Shown piece after piece: positions 20,572 to 31,426 of a stretch of DNA of 64,000 bases (within the stretch, counting starts at the first letter, position 1; every line of letters starts with the position of its first letter). This DNA comes from Rhynchopus euleeides (Eukaryota > Euglenozoa > Diplonemea > Diplonemida > Diplonemidae). A program made the position numbers and the translations under genes. The DNA lies in contig OY723308.1 of NCBI GenBank assembly GCA_963210315.1, positions 1,116,001-1,180,000 of the forward strand, given 5' to 3'. The notes under the pieces are model-generated. The model was not told the DNA's origin. It saw only the letters and a program-made list of their open reading frames with translations, and ran no database searches.

Positions 20572-21177
20572 CTGGGGGGGGCTAAATAGAAGCCCCCCCC
20601 CCCCCCCTTGTATTCGGCGTAGGATCGAGTTTTTTTGGGGGTTTTCGAGGGCCCAAAATTTTAGGCAATTTTTGCAGTGGGTGGCCAAATAGAAGGGGGG
20701 GGTCAAATACAAGGGGGGGGGGGGGGGCTCCCCAGGTGACCTCGTGGAATCGCGATTTTCGCCTTCCATTGCACTATTCGGAATCTGTGCGGATCGTGGT
20801 GGGGTCATTTTGTGGGTGGAGGTGCCAAGTTTGACCCATGAAATGTGGGTCTGGTTTGGGTCCTGATAATGGGAGGATATTCCCGGGAGTCAGCCACCTG
20901 CGAGGACCCCCACACTGGTGTCCAAAAACCCGTTCCTTTGAATGTTTGGATTCCGTGCGGACCGCAGTGGGGTCATTTTGACCATGGGGTGCCTGTTATG
21001 ACTGGAAAAACAGGTTGAAAATTTGAAATTTGGCTGAAATTCGGCTTCCGCCGAATACAAGCCCCCCCCCCCTTGTATTCGGCGAACAATTTTATGGATT
21101 TCGAATTTTCAGACCCCCCCCTTCTAATCAGCCCCCCCCCTTGTATTTGACCCCCCCCTTCTATTTAGCCCCCCCAG
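20572..21177. mobile_element. TIR element B, copy 1 (606 bp)
   Basis: The ends are CTGGGGGGGGCTAAATAG and its complement, with TA on both sides (20570-20571, 21178-21179). Subterminal CTTGTATTCGGC/GCCGAATACAAG words are repeated. The interior carries two GTGGGGTCATTTTG phrases. A full second copy lies in reverse orientation at 60164-60812, and a diverged interior piece at 29240-29530. Non-coding. Confidence 0.88.
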
Positions 21178-21179
21178 TA

Positions 21180-22707
21180 GGGGTGGTCTTAAGCCCTTTA
21201 AAAACGTTAACCTGGCCAAAAAATCAAACTTTTGCGTACAAGGACCAAATAGTGACCCAAACCTGAAAATTCGACCCCCAGACGTCCGGAAATGCATCTG
21301 CGCCCGGTTTCGGGCGGTTTAGAGCCTCCAGAAGCACCTTACTTGCAATTCCAAAAAATGTACCACAAAGTTGTACCACACCACCCTCAGTCAGAAGGTC
21401 TCGATGGCTGATTCAAGCCCTTCCGTCACTATGTGGACCTCCGCACTCTCGCACAGATGCCCGAGTGCGTACGAGGAACAACCACTCGCCTTCAGCGGCA
21501 AGAGACACAGAAGGCCGTGCTCTCATGATAATTTTCTTTGGCCGAAGATGGTACAAGTATACGGCCACAGGTTGGTGCAGGTGGTGCCACATAGACATAA
21601 TCGCCAGAGGGCGGGCTGCCGCCTGGCCACCCCAGAGCGAAGGCCTCAACGTGTATTAGTGGGAAACAAAACGGGAGGGTGGGGAGGGCATTGTGGTGGC
21701 TTCCCACTCGATGCACACAACTGAACACAAAAGACGCTGCTGCGGGGGGAGGGAGCCGTGCAGCCGTCAGACTCTGCGGTACGTTGAACAACGGAGTATA
21801 CCCAGGTGCGCAGGTGGGACTGCCGCAACCACTGGATATGCCAACCATGGGATCTGTGTGAACACAACACACGGATCGAACTGTGCCTGGAAATCAAAGG
21901 CACCGAGTGTGCTTTGGATGTGGGCTATGGCAGAAGTGTGGGGGACTCTGCCCGTTCGTGCGTAGCTGCCTGGACAGCCGAGTTGCGCCCCCTCGTCCTT
22001 GTTGTACGGCTTGAACTTTGACATTGTAGTCTTCAGCCTTTCATACAACCTCAAGGGGGGTCTTCGGTGCACTGCTGATGTCTGGTACCAGTCCATGTCC
22101 CCTTCTTCACGGTCATTGGATGGCTCACTGCCACTATCACTGTCACTGGCCCAAGAACATGAGCACACAGATTCTGACACAAGTGATTTCGCAAGTGGCA
22201 CAGTGCTCCTCTGTTGCTCGATATGCCTGCAGTTGATGCACCGCCAGTCCGATCAGCGATTCTCCCGCATCGAGTAGAGATGCAACCGATGCGCCTGAAG
22301 GTCTGAAGGGGCTGGAAACATGCCCCTCCTCTAGTTCCTATGACCCCTTGTTTCCGGTGATACTTTTCTACTGTCTCGCATGTCACACCGCAAACAGGGT
22401 GTCGTCATGTTGCACTTTTGACCCCACGTATCGTCGGGCAGCACGGTTGGCAATACCGCTGACTGGATCACTGCGAGACATGATGGTTTGCGATTCTGCC
22501 TTCTGCCCAGGGGGGGCTGAGGTACAGCTTTGTGGTACATTTTTACGGAACACGGCTAAACTGCTCAGAAGTGCTCAAAAGTGCCCAAAACCGGGCGGAA
22601 TTGTGTTTCTGGGGTCCCAGGGGTCATATTTTCAGGTTTGGTGACGTTTTTGGCCCCCAGACGCCGATGGTGAAAAATTGGCCAGGTTAACAGCTTAAGA
22701 CCACCCC
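21180..22707. mobile_element. TIR element C, copy 1 (1528 bp)
   Basis: Its exact 15-bp ends are GGGGTGGTCTTAAGC and GCTTAAGACCACCCC. The arms continue with GTTAACCTGGCC at both sides. TA flanks lie at 21178-21179 (shared with B) and 22708-22709. The reverse ORF at 21767-22201 has an acidic Ser-rich start but no recognised domain. A relative of the same length, with similar but less perfect arms, lies at 60815-62337. Confidence 0.82.
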
Positions 22708-22831
22708 TAACCCCCCCCCCCCTGAACGTTCCCATGAACGTTCCTCTTTTAACGAACAAGCTGACATGCAAAGGGAATGACTGAAAACATCACTGCGGTC
22801 ACGCACATTTCCACAGATGAGTGCCTTGACG

Positions 22832-23010
22832 TTTGATCATGAGAATCAAAGAGCGTTTTTTGCATACCATCACAGCCTAATTGCCCACACAGGACAACAA
22901 CACAACACAGGCCGGAAAAAAACACTGGATTTCAGACACAACCTGCATAACGAGTGAAGGGTGATCATTCTTGTGCTCCCTTCAAATTCGATTTCACTAC
23001 CCCCCCCCCC
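22832..23010 (+). repeat. SINE-like dispersed repeat, copy 1
   Basis: About 180 bp starting TTGATCATGAGAA and ending TTCGATTTCACTACCCC. The other copies are at 48742-48918 (full) and 25356-25452 (missing the 5' part). The shared 3' end, C-tail and truncated copy are discussed under findings. The gap to 23681 has no other recognised feature. Confidence 0.8.
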
Positions 23011-23665
23011 TCAATGCACGATGCTCTGTGTGTGGATATCCCTCGTCCCATTCAGTAAACTTGTTTAAGCACCTTCGGTGCGACTAGGGAGTCAAGGGAG
23101 GACTAGAGAAGACGACTTCCCTGTGCGTATTTGTTTTTCTACCACTTGCAACAACAGTTTTCTTGCAAGGTTGGAAGGGGGGCGAACGGAACAAACACCA
23201 CCCTTCATCAGGCCAACGAGTGGTGTTTTGCTCCCTGCCTTCGCCCCTCCGTACGTCAGCTTTTGCACTGAACGGTGCCTAATACAACGGAAAAGCGGTG
23301 GCTGAGTTACCCCCATCTCCCACGAGACGCGTTTTTGATATTGATGTTTTGTGTCTTATGTCCGACCGAAGACTCCCACCCCGACACATGCACACACACA
23401 CGCACACAACAGCAGGAGTTGAGAGTTGCGCCGGCTCTCTCGCGAGGCCCCGAGGGGGTGTACATTTTTCTTATTCTTTTCCGGGCAAAACATACACAAA
23501 AATACACAACCGCCCCACCCCCTGAAGCCCTATCCACACCCCCAACCCCGGCCGACGGACCGGCTTTCTCAGACACCACCTGCGTAGCGAGTGGGAGGTC
23601 AGCTCTCTCTGTGCCGTACTCTTCTGTCTTTCTCCCTTCGAGACTTGCCCCCCCCCCTGTGCGTG

Positions 23666-23668
23666 CAG
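23666..23668 (+). promoter_or_regulatory. likely 3' splice acceptor upstream of UBL gene
   Basis: CAG 13 nt before the ATG at 23682, preceded by a run of ten C. It could accept a spliced leader or close a 5'UTR intron. Confidence 0.5.
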
Positions 23669-23681
23669 CATCTCATCTCGG

Positions 23682-24359
23682 ATGGAAATGGCGGAATGTG
23701 GATCGTATGGGAGCGTCTTGGGGGTGAAAGTGAAATGCGATGCATCGGTCTTCCAAGTGGAAGTCCGCCAGGAGGACACCATCGCGCAGGTCACAGCGAG
23801 GCTGCGCGAGGCACACGGGCTGCCCGAGTGCTACGCACATCTCTTCTTCCGTACCCTGCTGTCGGGCGATGAGACTGTGGGTGATGCCGGCCTGCAGGAG
23901 TCAGACACGCTGTACCTTCTCATCCGCGATGTTCTATGCATGGGCGATGGCCTTGCGCAGTACGTCAGCCAGTCCCAGCGGAAAGGGCAGCTGGTGTGCC
24001 GCGTGTGCATGCACCGCCAAGGATTGGACCCCTTCGTGATCAGCCCTGTCGTCGGATGCAACGACAAGGTGTACCGCCTGATAAGCCTTGTGAGAAGTGC
24101 CACCGACGATGCCCACCTGACCTGTGTCTTCTGGGCTGTAGTCAACGGGAGGCCGTTGGTGCTGCACCCGAGCATGTCGATCAGTGATGCACGGTATGCT
24201 GATAGGGAGCTCCGCGGCATTCAATTTCCAAGCCTCTGGGCCCTGGCGACCAGTCACACCACCAGAAAATCACAGCTCGTCAGAAAGTGTGGGGAAGCGG
24301 GCCTCACCTCACTTTGTATCACTCAATCACGCCTGGTATCGAAGGGCCCTATCGTATGA
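23682..24359 (+). CDS. ubiquitin-like domain protein, DUF4116-family relative
   Basis: The product is 225 residues. Residues 10-85 show a ubiquitin-like pattern: strand VLGVKVKCD, strand VFQVEVRQED, helix TIAQVTARLREAHG, then LFFRTLLSGDETVGDAGLQESDTLYLLI. The last part corresponds to the ubiquitin turn with the L-x-D-x-x-L phrase. The following linker (GDGLAQYVSQSQRKG) resembles that after the UBL of the gene at 15326 (VQRYVQQLN). The C-terminal half (VCRVCMHRQGLDPF, YADRELRGIQFPSLWALA) holds at most one degenerate repeat, so it may be a shortened member. Three Met codons lie within the first few residues; the first is used here. No enzyme motifs. Confidence 0.6.
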   Translation: MEMAECGSYGSVLGVKVKCDASVFQVEVRQEDTIAQVTARLREAHGLPECYAHLFFRTLLSGDETVGDAGLQESDTLYLLIRDVLCMGDGLAQYVSQSQRKGQLVCRVCMHRQGLDPFVISPVVGCNDKVYRLISLVRSATDDAHLTCVFWAVVNGRPLVLHPSMSISDARYADRELRGIQFPSLWALATSHTTRKSQLVRKCGEAGLTSLCITQSRLVSKGPIV

Positions 24360-26122
24360 TGCACTGATGCATTCATACGGGTGCCTCAGCATTATACGGA
24401 ACTCTTTTGATGTACTAGAGACTGCGACGAGACCCGCTCTCATCCAGCGACAACGAACATCGGCGATCCCCTGATCCCCTGCGCTGCCTATTTTAATCGG
24501 GGGTGAAGAGAAGACACTACTATTCGGCCACCATCACCTCCTCACCCCCATCCGCATACAGAGCCCGTGCAGGCGACGGCGTGATACGCATCGAAGGCAA
24601 ACAGGAGGTTGTGATGGGGTGACGCGACCGCCTCCGAGAGTTGGATGGGTCACGTCAAAAAATATCCCTGCTCCAGAGCCTTGCTGCTGCTGGCTGACCT
24701 GCCTGGCATGCCGCGGGTGGTAGGCACCCCCGTGTTTGGCGAACCCGGGGGGGCCCCCCCTCCCTATGAAAGAAGTGGGAAGAAGGGTGGCGGGTGGAGG
24801 ACGGCAGCTACCCTTCCTCTCTCTATGTCTTCTCTTGCCCCACCGGGCTGCCGCCTTCCCCCCTCACCCCCTCACCCCCTCCCTCCCCCCCCTTGCCTTC
24901 CTCCGTGGCTCCGTCTTCCACCCGCCACCCCGCTCACTCTCACCTCTCAAACGCTTCGACAGTGTGCCGCCGGCGTGCTGCCACCGAAACCTTTCCCCCA
25001 AGCCCCCCCCCCCCCCCCCTGTTCTAATCTACTTCTGTTCTAACGTCATATATTTCTGATTCGCCACCTGTCGTGTGGGGGTAGGTTTCACATTGCTCCC
25101 CAGCCCCCCCCCCCCCCCAACAAGCTCTTGTTATTTTCGTGCCAATCTAGCTTTTGCTTCGCTTCAATCGGGTGGGGCGGGGGGGGAAGAGGAGGGGGTG
25201 GTGTAGGTAGCACAAGGATATTCCACCCCTGTCTCCCTGTCTTCTCCCTCTCTCTCTCTCTCTCTCTGCCGCACCCCTCCCTGCGGCGCCAAAAAAATAG
25301 CTATTGAAAAAAGCTCTTGCCCCCCCCCCCCCCCTGCCTCCTGTGGATCCTGTGGAACACAGGCCGGAAAAAACACTGGATTTCAGACACAACCTGCATA
25401 ACGAGTGAAGGGTGATCATTCTTGTGCTCCCTTCAAATTCGATTTCACTACCCCCCTGCCTCCTGTGGATCTGCTTTATTCAAACAACTCGCCTCTCTGC
25501 CGCCCTTGTGACCCCACCCCCACCCCCACCCCTGCTTCCTTCTCTCGGACACTGTCCACATAAAAATAAACGAGGAAGTTCCGAACGGGTGATGGTCGGG
25601 CTTCTCTCTCTCTGCATGCCCCGGCCTTACCTCTGCTTTATTCGCCCCTCCCCCTCCTCCCCCCTCCCACCCCACCCACCCCCACCCCACCCCTCCCCCT
25701 ACGGCCCGTTTCTCGGAGGGAGGGGGGGGGGGAGTGGGGTGGGTAGGGGTGGTGGAGGTTTCGCTGCGATGTGCTAAAACAAACGAGCCTCATTAGCCCC
25801 CTCCGTCTCCCCCTCTCTCTCTCTTTCTCTCAGGTGTTTGGCGCTGCATTGCCGACGGCGGTGCTGCTGGGCCCAGCCAGTCGAGCGCAGAACAGAGGAG
25901 GCTTTGCGAAAAATTGCCCCCGCGGTACCGGGTTCCCCCCACCCCCGCCTCCGCTCCTGGTGGTCCACCGACGGGCAAGGTTTGAAAAATGGCACGCCGC
26001 CGGCCACCTAGCTTCTTTGCACTCCCTCTGTCGTAAAGGGGGGGTGTGGGGCGACTGTGCCCTGTCGTGATAACCCCCTTCCTTCCCCCCTCTCTTGGGT
26101 GCAGTCTCCCTCACGTCCGACA
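24360..26122. other. 1.8-kb intergenic, C-rich
   Basis: Long C-runs (25005, 25103, 25320), a CT microsatellite at 25240-25268 and CACCCC tracts at 25510-25700. It carries the truncated SINE-like copy at 25356-25452. No gene is supported on either strand. GGTGCAG at 26098-26104 is a likely acceptor for the next gene. Confidence 0.5.
25356..25452 (+). mobile_element. 5'-truncated SINE-like insertion with 16-bp target duplication
   Basis: It carries only the 3' part of the 180-bp repeat (from AACACAGGCCGG to TTTCACTACC). It is flanked by identical 16-bp direct repeats CTGCCTCCTGTGGATC at 25334-25349 and 25456-25471, with six extra bases at the 5' junction. A truncated 5' end plus a long duplication is typical of target-primed reverse transcription. 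Confidence 0.75.
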
Positions 26123-28797
26123 ATGCATCAAGATGCGCAAGGCATATTTTGCCCCAGCAGTGAGGTTACACAGGGAGGGGAGGAAGGCATCATGAGCGCA
26201 GGGTTGCGCACGCTGTTGATCGGGGTGAACGTGTTCCTGGTGCTGCTGACGATGTTTCTCGTCGGCGGCATCTCGCTGGGGACGGGCGACGTCCTGCTAC
26301 AGGATGCACGTGCCACTGGCGAAGAGCACGTGTCGCGTAGCCTGGATGCAAGCAATACCGACATCCGGATGCTGTCGGGGTTGTACCTCACACGCGTGCT
26401 GGACGGGGTGGGGAGGGAGATACGCCAGTTCCTGGATGCACCGGTTAAAGTGTTAGAACAGGCATCGCAGTACATCATGCAGCATGACGCCGACACCATC
26501 ACAGACCCCGACTGGATTGGGAACGTGCTGATGCCAATACTGTACTCCAACATGGGCCCGCTGGTCGACGGCGGCACCTCACAGCTGTTCATGGGCACAG
26601 TTCCCTTCAGCCCCTCGCACCCCAACGCGACGAGCGGGCACGGCGGCGACGTGGGTTACTTCGTTGCCGACTCCAGTGGAGGGGTGCTGGGTCCCAACCA
26701 GCGTGTGATACTCATGCTGGACAGGCACGACATTCCCTCTGGGCGTCGGAGTGCCACTGGGCCTTACGTAGTGACTGGGCAGGCTGACAGGCGTGGTGCC
26801 TTAGTGAACCCAGGCATGCCGTGCAACACATTCCCAGACTACTCTATCGGCGAGGCTCGTGGGCGGTCTTCCCGTGGGGCCCTGTGATGTCCCACCCTGT
26901 GCGAGACGAGATGCTGGCAAGGTGCCACCTGCGTGCTGTTGATCCGAATGTGGCGGCAGATGCAGTGATCGAGGAGCCGAACACGGTGCAAGTGTCACCC
27001 ATGTATCCGCAGTACGCGTGGTTGATCATCTCGACGTACATGAGCCTGGCCACTCCAGACCAGGTGCGGAAGGGGCCGCGGCACGCAGGGCAGGTGGGGT
27101 ACCTCCTCCTCAACATGCAGGGCCTCGAGTTGTCAAAGATGTTTGCACGTCAGGCGCTGCCTGCAGACTCGCTGCTCTACGCTGTGGCGCTCAACCACTG
27201 GACAGGCGAGACAGGTGACCTGGTGGCTGTCAGCAAGTACCATGTGGTGACGGAGGAAGTGGTGTTTTGGATCACGCGGATGCGGACCATGGCAAGGATG
27301 CTCCACGTGACGAACCACACGGTGCACCCCAACTCGACGGTGCTGTCCCCCATCGGACGGCACGGGCGTGCTGTGATGTGGGAGCGTGACGGCGGGTACG
27401 AGGGTGCTGTGGCACGCACTCAGCAGACGTTCGAGACCTGGCTGGACACAGAGGGGAACCGCACCGAGTATTGGTTTGTGACGCAGAAGTCGGTGCGCGG
27501 CTCCTTGGTGTGGTATGTGTCGCTGCTTGTGCCGCGCGGGACAGTGATGGAGGCGATCGACATATCAACGGCAGGGATCCGCACCGACAGCGCACGTGCG
27601 AAGGCGGACAGCGCACAGCGCCAGGAGGATACTTACCTGCTGATCGGGGGTGTGATGCTGGTTGCGGTGGCCGGCATGCTCGTAATCTCTGTGCTGGTGG
27701 CACGCCTTGTGACAAGCCCCATCCACAGGCTGCAGCACGATATGGAGCGTGTGGCCCAGATGGACCTGGAAGCTGTGGATGCACAGTCCGAAGCACGCAT
27801 CAGTGAGGTGGCAGGCATGCAGCAGTCCTTCATGGCGATGGTGCGCAACCTGGCGGAATACAGAAACTACATGCCCGACTCGCTACTGATGAACGAGGAT
27901 GCACATCCCGAGACGGACACGGATAACAGTGTGCCTTCTGCCGAGGGGTCCCGGTTTCACACCATGGACAGTACGTCATCTGGCTGCAGCACGGCGACAA
28001 TGAAAGTGAAAGACCTCTCGAAACGGCGCCAAGTGACTGTTGTGTGGTTTAACGTCAAAGGTTGGCACGCCTTCACGGACCGCCTTGCTGACCATGATGT
28101 GATACGAGTGAATACAGATGTGATGACAGTGTTGTCGACGGCCATCAAAACGAACGGGGGAGTGCAGGACTGTTTCTGCGGGGACCGTCTGGCGGGGACA
28201 TTCAACGCGTTTTCTGTGTGTGTGCAGCACAAGTCACACGCTGCCACCACGGCAACACACGCCAAGAGCAGCATTGAATCCTTGGGGATCAGCGATGACT
28301 TTTTTGTGTCTAACGCCGCTGCCACTGGAGCGGCACGCATCATGCATCTGGGGTGTCCGGGGATGAAGCGTGTGACGATCCTCGGACACGTCATGTCGTT
28401 TGCTTCCGCACTGGAGACGTACAGCAACAAGTTTAAGATGAGTGGGTTAGTCGACTCCTCTGTGGCGGATGGAATTGCACGCGAGTTCAACACGAAACAC
28501 ATGGGCTTTGTAAAATATGAGAAGCTGGGCGCCCGCCCCCTTCCCGTGTTTGAGTACTTCTTCAGAGGCGGTGCGTGCCGAAACGAGGAGTGGATGTACG
28601 AGCTGGAGGCCCTGGAGTCTGACAACCCCTACATCCAATGGAACAAGGCGTGGCGCTGTGTGGGTACGGGTGACTGGGCTGCTGCATCCACTGCGCTGGG
28701 ACACCTTGACAAAAACATGTCAGGGTACGCAGTGCTGGGTCGAATCGTGTCTGCACAGCTGTACACACCGCAGGAACTGTGCATGCAGGACCCCTGA
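26123..28797 (+). CDS. membrane receptor: Cache-type sensor, HAMP, degenerate class III cyclase domain
   Basis: Two overlapping frames form one gene, frame 2 to 26887 and frame 1 to 28797. A 38-nt GT-AG intron (26884-26921, phase 2) would join them into 878 residues. A one-base indel somewhere in 26830-26880 is equally possible, and would keep the good-looking segment FPWGPVMSHPVRDEM. Order of parts: transmembrane helix (about 27-50), a large outside Cache-like sensor (about 50-495), a second helix (nt 27627-27705), a HAMP linker (PIHRLQHDMERVA, EVAGMQQSFMAMV) and a cyclase homology domain (from nt 28030). The first metal-binding Asp of class III cyclases is replaced: the motif reads VVWFNVKGW where VVFTDI-G is usual. 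The second site keeps GD (CGDRLAGTF). Cyclase activity is therefore doubtful, and it may act as a sensor or heterodimer partner. The C-terminal tail resembles a TPR-like helix pair. Confidence 0.72.
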
Positions 28798-29239
28798 TCC
28801 GATTGCAAAGAGAAGCGGTTTGTCACTGCCCCGTGGGGGCTTGTGTGGAAGGAAATTCGCCCGGCCATTCTTGGAGAAGACGAAGGCAAAATGCATGTGC
28901 TTGATTTTGATTCGCTCCAACCAACTTGTCACAACTACAGTCCCACGGGAGATGTTGCTGAGGCACATCCCCCGTGGATACATGGAGAATCAGTGAAGTC
29001 TCCTGTTTCATCAAGACCCATTCCACTTGTGCACATCTTGACCAACCGCGTTGGCCCGTCTCAGCGTTCCTTGGTTCGGGAGAGGTGTTGTGCCTTGTGG
29101 CGGTGCCGCGTGGTGATCAGGGCTTTTCCTAAATCTGGGGGTCCGGGGGGCTGGTGACCGAAATCGGATACAAAAAAAACGCGCTACTGAGGCACCGATT
29201 TGGGGGGCTCAAAACTGATCGCATCGCCGCACATGACTG

Positions 29240-29530
29240 GCGTTATTGCATTATTTGAGCTCCGTGCGGATCGTAGTGGGGTCATTTTGATGGTGTGCGT
29301 GCCAAGTTTCACCCATGAAATGTGGGTCTGGTTCAGGGACTTCTGAAGGGAGGATGTGACTGGGAGGCCAGAAATCAGCCCACCCACACCACCCACCCAG
29401 CGGGACCCCACTTACAGGTTTTTCAAAACCCTGTTCCTCTGAATATTTGGGATCTGTGCGGATCGCGGTGGGGTCATTTTGGCCATGGGGTGTCTGTTTG
29501 CACCCCTTACTCGGGGTTGCCATGTAGGCT
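29240..29530. repeat. diverged fragment related to element B interior
   Basis: It shares with 20760-21010, in the same order, the phrases GTGCGGATCG-GGTGGGGTCATTTTG, CCCATGAAATGTGGGTCTGG and a second GTGGGGTCATTTTG. The TIR ends of B are not present. Confidence 0.75.
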
Positions 29531-30382
29531 CAGACCCCCGTAGACATGCAGGTCGGAGAGTGTACTGAGGTGCGGAGGAATGCACCAATGAACACAGACA
29601 CACGGCCCCTCCGGGGCCGTGTGTCTTTGCTTGGTGCATCTTCTCCCTCACAGGCAGCATCCCCCCAGCCGCTCAGCCCCTCAGCACCCTCCACTCCGGT
29701 GAATCCTCACCAGAATTTTTCATTCTTGCAGTGCAAAAAAAACGCGCCAGACAGAGGAAAAATCTGAAATTCAAAATCATGGAATCCGGACCCCTAGTTA
29801 GGAATAGCTCTGGTGGTGATCTGGTGATGCTTGTTTTTTTCGTCCACTTACCCCACTGGTACCCAATCAGGGTGCATGGCGCACCCTGGTTTACACTGTT
29901 CCGTCGTTCTTTCGAGTCCACTTTTCCGGCACTTGATCCCTCTCTTCGAGCGGGGCACCGTGCGCTTCCCATGCCCCCGATCATTTTTGACCCGAACGCA
30001 TACCTGTCAAACATAACGTAACGGTAGCGGGAGGGGTGGGGGCAGCCCTTCAGGGTAACGACAGACCAGGACTGTGGGTGCTGATTTTGCCTGACCGGCT
30101 TTGCCGACGCAGCCAACAAGCCCCTATCCTTGATGAGTGTTGTTGCTCTACCACACAGGAAACTGTGCCAGTCGGAATCATTGAGGGTCTCACGCAGCAG
30201 GCGTGGCCCGACATGGGTGGTGATGCGGTGACAAGCGATCCGCCCGCACTGTGCCTCGGGGTGGTGGGCGTGGCGGTGTGTTCTGAAGAAACCCTTCATT
30301 TCATGTCCCGTGAATGTTTATCGATTGTATCGAACTGGCCGGTGTTCCCACACCGGTAACCGAAATATCGGTGCCTCCTGAA

Positions 30383-30481
30383 GGGGGCCCTCGCTACCAG
30401 GTGTGACTGAGTGAGGACAAGTGAGCCACGGCCCACTTCCCCTCACTGACTGACGAGCTGTGACTGGTAGCGAGGGCCCCC
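30383..30481. mobile_element. 99-bp MITE, GGGGGCCCTCGCTACCAG arms
   Basis: The terminal repeats GGGGGCCCTCGCTACCAG and complement are flanked by GAA on both sides (30380-30382, 30482-30484), a 3-bp target duplication. It is related to the 108-bp MITE family at 52417 and 59789. Confidence 0.8.
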
Positions 30482-31426
30482 GAAGGAAAAGGTTGAAGAG
30501 TCAGATGCACGGAGAGTTGCCACATCCATGCATCTGCACATGGCCTTTGCCTTGAGGCAGCAGAGTCCGAGGTGGTTCCGGACGGATTTCTTCTTCTTTT
30601 GACGACCTCAGTGCGCGTGCCCGGATCCGTAATGTGATTGCCTCTCCCACCCCCATCCCTCCACTCCCCGGGTTACCCACACTGCATTTTTTGAAGAGTA
30701 GTCAGCTTTTATTTTGCACGACAAATGCACGTGGCAGCGTTCGGCATCTACCACACACATACACAAAGACCTCGACCATGACGTGCCCCATGACGTGCAC
30801 GATCATCAGCCTTCTTGTCGTCAGCACAGCTCCGCACCGTGAAGAGTAAGCATGCTATGCTGTGTGGCAGACAGACAATGGCGATGCACTCTCCACACGG
30901 CACATGACCACTCACACTGGAATGTGCGTGTCAGGTACAGGGCAAGGCGCGGGTGTCTCCACGCACGCGGGTGAATTTGAGCCCCCAATGAGGTTCAACG
31001 ACTGGCTGCGGGGAGGACATACTATGTGTTGTGCCCACGAGGGCCCGTTTCGGATTCCTCCGCTTTCTATTTTGACCGCGGCCGTTGCTGCAGCGCACTT
31101 CTCGAACAATGCCGCAAAGCAGGCTACACGCCCAGTGCCCCTCACCTGGTCCAGGACAGGGTCGTGCAGCGCACCGTTGGCGAGCGCTGCGGCGAGCAGC
31201 GGAGGAAAGTCCGCAAAATCAGTAGCGTCACGAAATGTGTCACCCCACCAGCTCCCCGCCCTCCCCTCAGGCAGAATAATGACGAACATTTCCTCAACAA
31301 CGCAGCTTTATAACTAACCTTATCTTTCTCTGCTTCACACACCCCCCCTCCCACACCCCACCCCTCCCACACCCAGCCACCACACCCACCTCACAACCCC
31401 ACCCCCACCACCCCCACCCCAACCCG

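Larger units (their letters stand above)
28798..31426. other. 2.6-kb repeat-bearing intergenic
   Basis: It contains a diverged interior of element B (29240-29530), a short hairpin CACGGCCCCTCCGGGGCCGTG at about 29601-29621, and a 99-bp MITE at 30383-30481. The remaining ORFs are unsupported. CACC-rich sequence from 31335 to 31425 leads into the next start. Confidence 0.55.

Noticed and set aside
21767-22201. Reverse ORF with acidic Ser-rich start inside element C
   Set aside because: The start resembles some transposase N-termini, but nothing further supports it.
22832-23010. SINE-like repeat as a protein-coding exon (shared reverse ORF piece)
   Set aside because: The shared peptide arises because the same repeat DNA is read in the same frame; stops differ outside it.
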